NCBI GenBank assembly: GCA_027886175.1
Contig: JAJNNQ010000075.1
Location: 83,431,001 to 83,495,000 of the forward strand
DNA length: 64,000 bases
Origin: Phylloscopus collybita
Lineage: Eukaryota; Chordata; Aves; Passeriformes; Phylloscopidae
Direction: 5' to 3'
Part shown: in pieces, positions 49,093 to 61,220 of the stretch
Numbering within the stretch: position 1 is the first letter of the stretch
Layout of the letters: each line of letters begins with the position of its first letter
Program-made: the position numbers and the translations under genes
The notes under the pieces: model-generated
The model's database searches: none
What the model saw: only the letters and a program-made list of their open reading frames with translations
Told to the model about the DNA's origin: nothing

Positions 49093-49475
49093 CTTGTAAA
49101 TAGTTTCTCTAATGATCTACTTACTGCCATCAAAGTTGCCTTGCAAAAATTCTGGGGGAAGCTGGATGTGCTGAAAGGAATGGGGCGAGAATTAGCTTAG
49201 TGTTACTTAAATATTCTGTCAGACCACCTATCTAAGCTTGATCTGGATACACAGCTCCTGTGTCCATTCCTCCTATTCAGTGAAACTTTTTTTAGTTCGG
49301 ACTCTCTCCAGGTTTGGTTGTGTAAAGTCTTGTCCAAAAATTATATTCCCTCAGTGCAGGGCTTAGAAAGGAGAGAATTGGCACTTTCCATGCCACACCT
49401 GTTCAGCAGAGAGAGCACTTTGATCTCTGTGGCTACCCATCTAATAGCCCCATAGAGCAATAAATCCATACACTC

Positions 49476-49499
49476 TTTTTTTTTTTTTTTTTTCTTTTT
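49476..49499. repeat. Poly-T run of 18 with short T-rich extension
   Basis: Eighteen T residues (49476-49493), then CTTTTTA. No coding or retroposon context is visible. A minus-strand frame across it carries a Lys run and is an artefact. Confidence 0.93.
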
Positions 49500-49686
49500 A
49501 GAGTATCTGCCAAAAGAGGGGGGAAAAAAGTGAAAGGAAAAAAGTAGCTGTTCCAGGAAGGAGCTGAAGTCTATAAAGTGATCTTTCACTCACTATTGCA
49601 AAGCTCTTGCTAGTCAGCACCACCACAGATCTATCAGAATATTTTTGGTAACAAGCTTTTGAAAAGCTGAATTTAAAATAAGAAGT

Positions 49687-49711
49687 GGGAAGTGGGGAGG
49701 GAGGCAGGGGG
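49687..49711 (+). other. G-quadruplex-prone G-run cluster
   Basis: Four G runs of three to five bases lie within 25 bases (GGG at 49687, GGGG at 49694, GGG at 49699, GGGGG at 49707). The loops are short, so the plus strand fits the usual quadruplex pattern. Nothing nearby marks a promoter. Confidence 0.6.
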
Positions 49712-52700
49712 AGTGTCTTCAAACCAAATGCCACGACTGCTCACAAGGCACTCTATAATTCAAACCTGGGTACCCTCAGGCACGCTATGCATACATTTAT
49801 ATTTTCAAGAGAACAGTCCCACAATGCAAACACTGTGAGTGGTTTTGCCTAAAGGATTCTGTAGGATTTATGCACATGAGGGCTCTTGTCACTTGTAAGT
49901 AGAGGTCAGGAACCTGCCTGGGTGGAGAAGGCAGAGTCAGTGCTTTCCTGAAATCCCTCCTTGTGCCAGGAAATAATCACCACACCCACAGCTACTACAT
50001 TTGAGCCAAGGTGTTTCAGGGACACAGTCTGTCATATAGGGCACGCCCGTGGAAAAAAGTTTTATAAACCATATCCCGTTTCTTTAATCTTCCATTTCTT
50101 GTTGCTGAAAGAAATTTTAAAAATAAATTTAAAAAAATCAAGGTAGTTTCTTCTGATAGAAAAGGAGTTTCTGTTCAATATCCTAAAGTAAAAGATCAAA
50201 AAGCAAACTTTGATTTTTCACATATTGCAGATTTCTCAAGACAGGTTTTATTTCCACTGGGTTAAATGGAAGGTAATGAGATTTTGACCACGGTGGCATG
50301 AATCAAATCTTTTGAGGGAGTGAAGGGATAAGGAGGAGAACAAAGAACAGGCAGAGAGGCTACAATATCAAGTGTTTCTTGTAAAAATATAGAATAATAA
50401 TTTTTTTTCTGTTAGGCATCTTAATCTGTGATTTATTGTCAATTCAAGAATTCCACAAGTTTTTATTAGAGCTGAATAGGTTTGAAACTGCCATTGCTAA
50501 ATAAAAAGGCTAATTGTGTTTTACTGCTCCATTTCAAATACAATTCTATCTTGGTGCCAAAGATCAGGTGAGGAAAAAAAATGACACACTTTATTTAAAA
50601 TAATTGCAATGAAATACTTGTGTGGTTTTCTTTTGGCTGCGGTTATGTAACTGAGCATTTTATTATGAATGAAAATTCTAAATAGTTGTGCCTTGTCAAT
50701 AGGACCTGTCTTGTATCTCTTTGGCTTAGAAAATGTCCAGATTTGGTTTATTTTACAGCTTATAAATTCTTCTGAATCCTTGGCCATCTTATTTTCATTT
50801 TGAAAACTCTGACAGTTTTGTCATGCGTACTTAAACATCACATGTCTCATTTTGAGTGGAGGCCAGCGACATCTCAGAATGAGTAGGCAAAACAGACACA
50901 CACAGAAGTCGTCAGAGCCAGTGTGAAGCAGCGAGAGAAGATCACACCAGCATTTCCCCAGCTGCAAATGGCAAACAGATCGACATGCTGCAACCAAAAT
51001 TATTCTCTAAAAAATGCCCACAGGCACTTGATGAGCTTTAAACATATGGATTTGCCACTTGATGCAATGGCCACATGTGCCTGGGGTGGGAAAGAGCAGG
51101 ACATGTCTCATCCTCTCTACTACACAGCCATCAGGGACAACATCATTAATCACCCGAGCCAGTGGGCAGCACCCGCTCATGTCTAAAAAAGAGTTCAGAG
51201 GACTAAAAGTCATAAGAGAAACTTTGAAAAGAGACCATTTTCTGTAGTACATGGACTCAATACAGATTGGCTTCCTGCTGCTCCTGGGAACGTGAGCAAA
51301 CAAAGGGCATGTGTGTGTGCATGTGTGTGAGCCTGGTGCTGGTTTGAGGGGCACCGCAGGGAAGGAGGAGCACCTGGTTTGCCAAAGGCAGAGCTGAGGA
51401 GACCCCTCAGTGCTGTGGGGACATAAAACAGATCTGCAGCCACTTGAGCATCAGAGCAGAGCTGCTCAACTTCCATATCTATGGGCCTGTGTGTTACAGA
51501 CTGAGCTTATCCCAATCCCTTCCTCAGGTGCCAAGTTATGTAGCTTGAAATCTCAGCCTGGCTTTGTCACATCACCCTGCAGTTGTTTGTGATGCTGCTC
51601 TACAGAGCCTCACCCACAAGACATATAACCTGACAGTTACATTTCATTTCCTAAGCTGGAACAACGAAAGCTTTTGTTCCAGAGCTGTCAGTCTTATGGA
51701 CTTTTCTGGAAATTTTAAGATGCTGTGCACAAGCAGCTGTTTCTAGCTATAGCAGATGTGATCTGTAGTAACGGATTCTGTGAAAAGAGATAGGAAACAC
51801 CATGTAAGAAAATGACAGTAAGGCATTACAGACCCTGTTCCTGGCTCTGCTTGTCAAACATGGCAAGTTGCTCAACAGAGTTAAGTACTTCACTTTCATT
51901 CTGAGAAGTGGAGGGAATAAGGGAGAATAAATATTTCAATGTCATTCTTATTTGTAAAATATTTCAAGATACCTGCATGAAAAGATATTGCATAAATAAT
52001 GGCATAAATAATGTGCTAGGTGAGATAACAGGTTTTGTAGGTAACTTATATTTTGCTCTGTCAAAGTATAACTCTGCTAAATACCAGTAGTTTTTTAAAA
52101 CAGTGCTGTAGCCAGAATTCATATATTTCTGCTGCCATTCTTCTTGTGAAAGTATGTAAATATAACTAAACAATGTCTTTCTTTTAAACAGATGGAAGCA
52201 TTTGTCTTCTGGATAGATGCAACATTGACTATACAGTTATTCCTGGTGAAACTAGGTTGCACCATTCCTAAATTTTGTGTGAAATACGGAGTGTCAGAGC
52301 GTTTGAGGGTGTATCTGTAATATTTGGTGTGAAGCACAGAGACAGCTCCAAAATCTATTGAACTTAATCTGAATCCTTTCATTCACTTTACTTTCTGTAG
52401 AATAAGACCTATAAAATGTAGTTTATTGTATACACTACAATTTTAACATTTTCTGAGTTAACGTTGGTGGAAGTAATGGCAAACAGCTGAAGTAACCTCT
52501 CTTCTGGGAGAACTGCTTTCCAGCTATTCCTCTACTCCTTGAAAATAAGAATCACCATTTTCATTGGACTTTATATGTGTATGAACAAAAGTGTTAGGGA
52601 CACTTTATAGTGCCAGGATCTAGTGAACTAATTTTTTCAGGCACTGATACAGAAACATCATATGGTTTTATTTTAGTCAGTAATAAAATTATGTGGGTGA

Positions 52701-52816
52701 GTTAGTGTTTATGTCTTTGGCTTGCAAGATGCTGTCCATTTGACATGTCATATGAAGGGAGCTAACTTGACGCTTTTCCTCTCTAAGATAATCAGTTGGA
52801 TGGGGTTGGGATTACT

Positions 52817-52818
<2 letters not shown>

Positions 52819-52866
<48 letters not shown>
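52819..52866. repeat. Poly-T run of 48, flanked by ATTACTT
   Basis: Forty-eight consecutive T residues, the longest homopolymer in the window. An A-rich segment follows (AAGAAAAAAACCC, then CAAAACAAAACAAAAACCCC). The heptamer ATTACTT lies just before it (52811-52817) and again just after the A-rich segment (52910-52916), like a very short target-site duplication. CR1 does not make poly-A tails, so if this is a retroposition scar it came from another process. Length errors in the assembly are possible at such a run. Confidence 0.95.
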
Positions 52867-52870
<4 letters not shown>

Positions 52871-52916
52871 AAAAAACCCTGGTCAAAACAAAACAAAAAC
52901 CCCAAAGTAATTACTT

Positions 52917-55900
52917 AACAACTTTCTGATAAAAGTCCATGCTCCTAAAATAATGATTTGAAAATGGAGCAGTGCATGTTGAAAATCCAACTTCTAGAAA
53001 AGAACTACTCCAGTTCAGACTTTTCACTACACTGTCACATTTTCCACAAGATTTATAACGAGCACTTTGTAAGACTCTGGCACCTGAGCTGAATACTGAG
53101 CATTTACAAAGTTGTCCCTGAGGAAATTTTTGGTCAGCCTTAAGGGCCAGGAGGTCCAAACTGCAGTTCCCATGCCACGATGAGCTCTGCACATGGTGGC
53201 TGAACCTGAGCAGAACTGCAAAAATGGGACTACAAAAAGAAAACATGAGATAAAATAAAGCCTTGAATTTGCAGTGCTGGCTTAAGGCTAGTTTCTTATT
53301 CCTCTCTGAATTACACCTGTTCATCTGTGTTGCCTCTTAGAGTTACAGGGGTACAGCCCAGATGAGAATTTGGCTTGTCTGACTCACACCAGGACTTGAG
53401 CTAAACTCTCACATCGGTTCCACAGAGCGGGTCCAGTGAAGTGGCAGAAATGAGGGATTATCTTGGCCACAGAGCAAAACTTCTGGAAGTTTCCATAATT
53501 CAAATAGTGTTTTGCATCAGCTGCACAGAATGTCTGTGCTGTGGCAAACCAGTCTCCAGGAGGGTAGTGTCCCTGACTCCAGCAGGGATGTTTCCAGCCA
53601 ATTCCCCACTACAGTGCTGGAGATTCTACTAACACCACCCGAAATTAAAGCCAGATGAGATGTACAATTTATTCCACCCCTTAGGTGAGAAAAAAATGAG
53701 TGCTTAAACCTTTCAAGTTTCAGAGGCACTTGGGAGAAGGCTTAAGGTTTAGCATTATATGACATATCAGCACATGCTCAGTTCAGCCAGTGTCAAATTT
53801 GGAATGAAAACAACTGTGCTCCTGCTCAGGGCATGGATTAAGGATGGTTCCTGACAAATTAAAAATGTTTGGCAGTCATTGCTTTCTTATGGCATGTTTC
53901 CCAAAACCTAAAGGAATTATGCCTGGCATTGTTTTGAAACCACCAGACTTTGAAGTGACCAAAAGCTTAGAGGAATAAAGTCAGAAATACAGATAGATGA
54001 ACAGTGGTCAGGCTTCTCTGCCCTGCTCTCAGACATTATTTGGGTGAGGTAATACCAGTGCAATGTGTTTGCTTCTATAGGAGGCACCTGTCACTGCAGT
54101 GCTCTGTGTCACAGGTACTGCGTGGCAGCTCAGCACTGACTTCCCACAGCCAGAAATCACATGTGTGATGTGCAGGTTGGCTGGAGACATGCAGGCAGCT
54201 TCAAACACTGCAGAACCTGGTGTTTTCCTTTACCACATAACCAGCTTTCTGAGTCCAAATCATTCCTGCAGGGTCCAGGCAAAGTAGTTGGATTGCATTT
54301 TTGTAAGAGGTTGCCTGAGAGCAGTATCTACCCTTTTGTGCCATAAATCTGAACTAACACACTCTAAAAGCACAATTAAAATAATCCTAATTTCTTCTAA
54401 CCAGGGAGTCACTCGAACTTCTCCCGTTAATTTCAGTGGGTGGTGGGTATATGCATAAAAAATTGGGGCATCCTGATTTTGGATTCTGTCTTCTCTGGCA
54501 GAGAAGAGAAAAAAGGAGAGAAAAGTCATTGCATGAACTCAAGCACACTTCTGTATAGAGTGAGTCAGAGCAGGAGCCTCTCTGAAATCTCTGTGGCTGC
54601 CAGTGTCAGAGCTGCAACATATTTTTTTGTGTATTGTGGGTGCAAAAAACCACTTGGTTTCTATATAATAGGACACAGTAAACTTACTGTATTTTCTGTG
54701 CTGGCTCTCTTTCCACAGTTAGAGAAGGAAAAAAGTCCCACATTCAGGAGACAAAAAGCCATAGGGGTGTGGAAACATTGGTTTGTTGGAAGTTTAAGAG
54801 CTGAACTACTATTTTTGGTTTTAAAAAATTGCCTGAAAAAAAGCACTGCCCTGTAGTATCTGTTTTTAGTAGAGACTGTTTGGTATGTTCTTAGATAAGA
54901 TAATGCTTTGCCTAACTAGGGGGAATTGTGTGAAATAACATGGCCATGATGACATGGGGTGCTACAATGCAGTTATTGATAAGAGTCTGGAACATATATT
55001 CTAATGACTCATAATGATCTTCCCAAAGACATGGTATGTGATAAGAAACAATGCTTTAAGCAAATGTTAGGGGATGTTCTTCTTCTGTTCTTCTTATTTT
55101 ATGCACAACCTTGCCCTGAATCTCGTGTTTCATGCTTTGTATGTGAACCACATCAGTTGTGATGCCTCAGGGAGGCAGGATGTCTCCTGCCATTCCCTTG
55201 AGTGTAGTCCTTGGAAAAGACTTGAACAGGTCAGCTGAAAGCATGCCTGGAAGGAAGCAAGACTGAACTCCTCCTTCCTCTCTGTTGTTCAGCTCAAGGA
55301 GTGTAGCCCACGCATTCTTACGAACATCAGAAATGCAGTTCTGCTAAGGGTTGCCTGCCTGTACCTCACTCCTGCTGGTCAAGGGCTGCACTCTATGGCA
55401 AGGCTCAGTGTTCCACCTCAGACACTTCTACTTAAACATCTTTTCTTAAAACAACACACACCTCATTGGGCTTTGGCATTCTGTGTGCTAGCCTGTGCTA
55501 TTTCTCTTCAGATGGAGAACAGTTCAGACCTTCACCATTGCTCTAATTAAGATTAGGTCTAGATGTAAACAGCAAAGATTAAAATTAAGTATTCATATTA
55601 CTATCAGTAGTTATCTCACATAATAGGGGCCCTTGTTAAGTGCTCAGGAACTTTCATGCCTGGTGCTGTCCAATACCTTTTTACCAGCTTCTGAGTAGCC
55701 ACCAGTCCAGCAGAGGAAATTACTCTTTCAATCAGTTTTTCACTTTTCAGCTAAGTAGCTATAGCAGAAGCTAAAACCTGAGAATGGGGTTTGGGTACCT
55801 CTATCAGGGCCTTAAGTACATGTAAGTATTAAGTATTCTTTAAGCATGCTCTTTTTTCTGAAACAGAGCTCTGTAAAATTTATACTTTCTTACCCGGTAG

Positions 55901-56459
55901 CTTGCTCAAAGCACACCTTTGGTGTCGCCTGGCCAACTTAGTACTGCTAAGAAGAATCTTTTTTTTTTTTTTTTCTGTGAGCTTTGGTAGAGGAGGATTC
56001 ATTTCCTGCCATTGGTACAATGAATTGCTAAGACACATTTTGGTTCTCTTAGAGTGATTGAAATATAAACCTGATAGATGACTTTTTGTCTTGCATTAAG
56101 ATGCACTCTTTCTCTAAACACAAATATGTACACCTCAGGACAAAAAGTCTTAATAAGGTTATTATTGTGGTTTTGACTGCCTGCAGCATTGTTCTGTGTC
56201 TCTGGTGTCCCCTATTGTGCAAGGCATAGAACAGAGACTTGTCTGGACCAAAGGTATTCCAAGCTCTGCACTGATCAAAAGAAGTTGGGAGTGATAACGA
56301 TTAGTTCATGAAATATGTGACAATTAACTGTTCTGCCTCAGGAAGGAGTCATTCACTTCTTGACAGAGGCTGAAAAGAAACAGCTACTTAAAATTAAGAT
56401 TGCATTGAGTCAGATTTCCAAAAAATACCTGGAACTTGCTTCATTAGTAAGGGTAAAAG
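52917..56459. other. Noncoding stretch, nothing recognised
   Basis: Two minus frames (52911-53324, 137 codons; 54260-54529, 89 codons) and one plus frame (54440-54856, 138 codons) are the longest. None shows a known domain, and the last is opposed by a minus frame. A T run of 16 lies at 55959-55974. Confidence 0.65.
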
Positions 56460-56690
56460 TAGGAGTGGGTCATGTAGGAAGGAACTAAATAAAAATCCAC
56501 CTTAAAAAATACATGGATAGTGACAGAGAGCCTAAAAAAATGAGAAGAAGTCTAATCAGCAGAGAATGCAGCATCTTAAGTGGTCAAAGTGCAGAAATAT
56601 AGTACAAATTGCCAAAAGTCAAGCTGTGTTAGACTTTTCAGAGGAAATTAAAAAAAAAAGGAAAAAAAATCATCCATGTAGCTAGGAATT
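56460..56690 (+). mobile_element. Possible upstream part of the old CR1 relic
   Basis: This stretch is purine-rich and A-rich on the plus strand. It includes a CAAGCTGTGTTAGACTTTTC to GAGGAAATT segment near 56622-56649 that resembles the lysine-rich linker between endonuclease and reverse transcriptase in older CR1 elements. It has the same orientation as the relic at 57.04-57.94 kb and the expected upstream position. The 350 bases between them show no clear CR1 match. The assignment rests on loose similarity and could be wrong. Confidence 0.25.
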
Positions 56691-57039
56691 GAGCACAAAA
56701 GAAGCACGAGAACATCCATCCACTAGGCCAGGCTGCAGATTAATAATGATTTTTCTGAAAGCTGACACACGGTGCCTTTTGTTTCCGTTTGTGCACAATG
56801 ACACTGGTAATGGAGCGACACACAGTATGCCATAGGGAATTAGTTTTATGGTGCTAGAAATAGAACTCAAAGTGCCACATCAAACTTGCTTTGGAGGGGA
56901 CAGGTTATTCCCCACTGAAGAAATTCTGGGGAAACAGCACAAGAAATCACCAACCCCTTAGAAATTCCCCATCTGGGATGCTTGAGACAGAGGATAGGAC
57001 TAAGGAACATCATACCCAACTGTCAAAGTGAAATAAGAA

Positions 57040-57935
57040 GAGGAGAACCTGATTTGGTGATCATGGGGTCATTTAGTTTGCAACCATATGTGAGTCTGTA
57101 GAACAGATTTTGTAGAAAAGAAGAAAGATAAGCCAGAAAATGGAAAACACCATTTTCAGTCTGGTTTGGTCATAGTCTGGTCATGCCAGACTAACATAAT
57201 AGCTTTCTTCAGGATGACTGCTTTCCCTAGACAAAGGAAATACAGTGTTCTGAATTCAGTAAAACAGTTGGTTTGGTGCCATGTGAGAAAGCGTCTGCAT
57301 AGGTAAGGAAAAGGGGGATTAGGAGAGAAAATGTAAAATGGCTCAAAAACTGGTTAAAGAGATGACAGCACTCTGTGTCAAGAGAGAAAGTATTGGGCTG
57401 AAGATAGGCTATTAATGGAGTTCCTCAAGGAGTGGTTTTGGCTCACAATGTAGGAGTGGGCTTTTTGAAATATGTTGATGACACAAAGTTGGAAGGCACT
57501 GTCAATTCAAAGGAGAACTAGAATACCATGCAGAGAAAGCTGGATGAGCATGAGGACAGAAGTAATAGAAATGGAATGAAAGTGAATAGCACTGCAAAAT
57601 CCAGCCCTTCAGGATGAATAACTGTAATTTCTGTTGAAAACAAAGGAGAAGAGGGACGTGTGCCTGGATATAATGTATATAATGTAAAATGATGATGATC
57701 CCCAAGTTGGATGTAATTGTGATCTTAGGATGTAGCAGGTGAAATATTTGTATGACAGTTGTACGACAATTTCAAGGCTTCATCTGAAATGCAATATATG
57801 ATTCTGATTACTTGTGTTCAAGAAAAAAAGGTGTTAAATCAGGAACAGAGTTGTGAAAATGGAGAAGAAGCTAGAGTACCTATTTCAAAAGGATTATTGT
57901 GGACACAAACAAAAATTGCTGCAAACTAGGTCACT
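57040..57935 (+). mobile_element. Old CR1 LINE relic spanning the reverse-transcriptase domain
   Basis: A decayed CR1-type reverse-transcriptase segment runs along the plus strand. Recognisable landmarks come in the correct order. A TCATGCCAGACTAACATAAT block at 57181-57200 corresponds to the HGF/RSCLTN-like region. TTGGTGCCATGTGAG near 57274 follows a degraded FSKAFD-like stretch. AAACTGGTTAAAG is near 57346. GGAGTTCCTCAAGGAGTGG at 57419-57437 encodes GVPQGV. TATGTTGATGACACAAAG near 57471 encodes YVDDTK, the catalytic FADD box. A CR1-like C-terminal segment near 57785-57900 contains GTGTTCAAGAAAAAAAGG. The interval between GVPQG and the DD box is shorter than in intact elements, so a deletion is likely. 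Frameshifts and stops are frequent. It is much more diverged than the other CR1 copies here, and similar old CR1 copies are known in turtles and birds. Confidence 0.75.
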
Positions 57936-57951
57936 AGAGTGACCTAGTTTG
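57922..57951. repeat. 30-base near-perfect palindrome with nuclear-receptor half-sites
   Basis: Arms CAAACTAGGTCACT and AGTGACCTAGTTTG are exact reverse complements separated by only AG. The arms hold AGGTCA and TGACCT, the nuclear-receptor half-site in inverted orientation with a 6-base spacer (IR6). The palindrome lies at the downstream limit of the old CR1 relic and is not a known part of that element. It could be a chance or template-switch product rather than a binding site. Confidence 0.9.
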
Positions 57952-59721
57952 AGAACTGAAAGCTGTGCACTCACATCAATAGCATGCCCAGGCCGCTGGA
58001 ATAAATTGTCAGAGCCAAATGCAACTTTATTTCTTCCAGGGCTTCAGCTAGTGGTGTCACAGTGTGGCTCTGCTCCTTAGAGAGCACACCACCTTAATGA
58101 CGTTGATTTATTCAATCCAGTAGTTCAAGTACGAGGATCAATTATATTACTTCTTTATTTGCATGCACCAGTTAGTGGAAAACTAATGAGGGTAAAGAGA
58201 CTAGACATGAGAGACTGTGGATATAAGATGGATGTAATATCCATCAATTTAGTCTGTAAACAAGATTTCTAATAAACAGGACACTTAGACACTGAAGGGG
58301 ACAAACACGCCACCTACCTATACATTCTGACTGCTTGGTAAATTGGTGAAAGAGAAGCAACAGAGTCTGGACTCAGTTACTCAGTTACTGTGGGGATTTT
58401 CTCCATCCTGAGCCCACCCAAAACAGTTCAGGCCAGAACATCATACAGCACAATTCTTTTGGTTCCAGTGGATCCACTCTGCTCTACAGTACCTGAGAAT
58501 TTGCTTGTTCCTTCTCATGATTTAGTAGGATTTGTTACCTTGTGCTTCTATGTGGATAAACAGCTGCACTAGCAGATGAACAAATTCAAGTGTGGAATAA
58601 AGCCCCTGAACAGAAGAGGGGGGAAATTATGGGGAGATGTGTCCAGCCTTTACTCAGAAAAGTACACTAAGCTAGTAACAAGTGACAAACCCAGCTGATA
58701 TAACAAAATTCATCAGAAGCATTCCTTCGGGGAAGCTGCTCTCGGACAGCCAAGGAACAGGTCACAATTCCAAGAAATCAGTTTGTCCACTCCCAGGACC
58801 AGCATCTTTCCCAAGGTGTTTGGTGGGCCTCTTTCACCACAAAACCAAAATGCAGTCCAAAGACCCACAATGCAAAGGGGGCAGGACTTTTGGAGAAGTG
58901 TCCACAAACTCCTGCTGCTGATATGTCTCTTGGGTGCTGTTTCTGACAGGTGATGTTGCTGCCAGTCCTCTTGGCCACCTACATTTTGAGGGAACTTGTA
59001 AACAGTTGGTCTTATTCTCCCAACCCCTTAGTACCGAGAGGATGAACAGAGAGTGGTGAAAAGAAAATAACTTTTGCCATGGTTTCTACCAGATTCTGAT
59101 ATAGGTCCCATCATCATGAGAGAGGGTGAAGAGGGGGATAGTCAGGAGCACCCTCAAAAGCACTTAGTTCATGTTGATGTTGTTCACAGATGACTTCTGT
59201 GAAATCAGCTCAGCACGGACACTGGCTGCTCCTCATCAGGGCCATCCTTTACTCAAAAGAATTATAAACAGGTCAGAACCACACTCAGTGAATAGGTTAA
59301 ACATGACACAACTCCTTCTGATCTTTTTTCATTCATAACTTAGAGGCAAAAGGAATAAACTGAAAGTGTTACTTTCATTGGATCTGGTGTTTGTACCAGT
59401 TTTATAGGAGTGCTATCTAGTAATCCTGCTGGATAGAAAGGTAGGAATGCTCTGAAGCAGGGAGTAGCCTGTGATTCTGGAAATGGCATCAGAGGACCTC
59501 AAAAGTCTTCAAGATTCTTACCCACATGCCAGTGAGAAAAAGAAAGTACCCTTTAACAAATAAAAATAAGATATTTTACTGATAAATGTCAAGAACAATT
59601 AAAACTCTGGGTCCAGCCCATTTATACACAGTCTCAAAGAGCAGGGAGTTGAATCCATGCCATGTGCTGACTGGTCCCACAGGATTCATCCTTCACCCGC
59701 TGAGGAAAGTTATTTCAATTG

Positions 59722-59743
59722 TTCTGTGAAACATTTCACAGAA
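59722..59743. repeat. Perfect inverted repeat: 10-base arms, 2-base centre, with nested copy
   Basis: TTCTGTGAAA and TTTCACAGAA flank CA. The right arm also pairs with the TGTGAAA that follows (TTTCACA, GAAA, TGTGAAA), so three related blocks alternate in orientation within about 35 bases. Confidence 0.93.
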
Positions 59744-61199
59744 ATGTGAAAGCATTTCATTGTTCTCTGTGGCAAGATGCTTTCTTCACTCTACATCTGC
59801 AATGAAATCCTTGAATACAGGTTTTCATGCCCAGTTATGTTCTCATGCTGTGACTTTAGTTTCCAAAGTGCAACACATGCTGGGAGAGTTGGCATAACCC
59901 CCTGCCTTCAGACAATAGGTGGATGTTGGAGTTTACAGTTAATTATACAGACTCTGTTCCATATCTATCAATTAATGAAATGGTCACTTACAATTAAATC
60001 ATGGTTGACATCAAATCACTAACCAATGATCCCAATGCTTCTTTTATTACAAGTATCTGAAATAATTAAATCAATGCATAGGGGAAAAAGAATCCCAGCT
60101 TCAGTCTCCTTGGGACACAATCTTGCTAGGCACTTCAGGATCTTTCCAGAGGTATAATTATTGTTCTCTGGAGTTGTTTTAGCAATGGTTTTCCATAAGT
60201 GTGACAGTGAAGGTTGTCCTGTCATTCTATATAAACAGAAATTACAATTGTGGAAGCCCAATTCTACAAAGAAACTGGCAATCACCAGATCAGTAATGAT
60301 CTGTACCTGGGTTTCATGCCCTTCCTTGGATCTTATGCCTCTGTCTGATATAGATATAGGTCTCAGTGCATCTGTTTGGGAAACAGCATTTTAGTCAACC
60401 TAATAGTAACACAACTTTGGTGCTATATGTCAAGACATGGAAAAAAAAAGGTTAAGAATTAAGCAGAACCTGCAAGCCTCTAGCTGACACCTTGTTCCCA
60501 TTATAAAGTATTTATGTGTAGCATTTATGACAGGAGACAGCATTTTGGCTTGGCAAAAAAACTAGAATTTGTGCCACAAAATAAATGCTTAGAGCTGATT
60601 TCCATCTTGCCTTTTAACATGGTGCAGATTTTACGTATTATGCACCTCTGGAGTTGTAAGGTGAGCAATGGTGTTACAGTATAATTTCAGTATAATTTCA
60701 ATTGTAAATCAACATGAGGTCCATCCAAATGGCAAATGAAGTCCATTCAAAGCATTCAGACCATTCAGACCATGACCAGCCAGAATTTGTCAGTCCAAGA
60801 AAATGCCATACCACACCACATCCTCAGTTTTACTTTTGTTTGGGCTGTGAATGCATGTTCTGCTTCTCATAACACTGCACTGACAGATCTTTTTTCACCT
60901 GTATGGGTTTTCACAGAGCCTTGAGACATAGCAGGGAAAGCCATGTGCTCAACCTCTTTTCTGCCCAGGGTAAATTTCTTCAGACAGATGTCCCTTTCCT
61001 TTCAGGAGAACCTGGAGTCTAACAACAAGAGAAGGAGAAAATAAATGGGCAGGAAAAACTTAGTATTTGGTTTAGTAATTCACCATGGATTGGTTGCATA
61101 TGTAGTAAACCGAGCACTCAGTTTTAGCTGTAAAATATTTGCATATGGATGAAGTCTCAGTATGAAGGGATTTGAATAACTTTGCTGGGGTGCTTCACT

Positions 61200-61220
61200 C
61201 CCCTGCCTCCTTGGCAGGGG
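61200..61220. repeat. GC-rich hairpin: 8-base arms, 5-base loop
   Basis: CCCCTGCC and GGCAGGGG flank TCCTT. It is the most stable short hairpin in the window by base composition. No T run follows, and nothing suggests a transcribed RNA gene. Confidence 0.92.

Larger units (their letters stand above)
49093..52810. other. Noncoding stretch, nothing coding recognised
   Basis: Beyond the T run at 49476 and the G-run cluster at 49687 this is average sequence. The segment 50400-50830 is AT-rich and non-repetitive, a texture compatible with conserved noncoding DNA but not proof of it. A tandem duplication of GCATAAATAATG lies near 51990-52014. Opposed open frames at 51000-51480 have no recognisable domain. 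Confidence 0.6.

Noticed and set aside
54440..54856. 138-codon plus frame
   Set aside because: Opposed by an open minus frame over part of its length, no recognisable domain.
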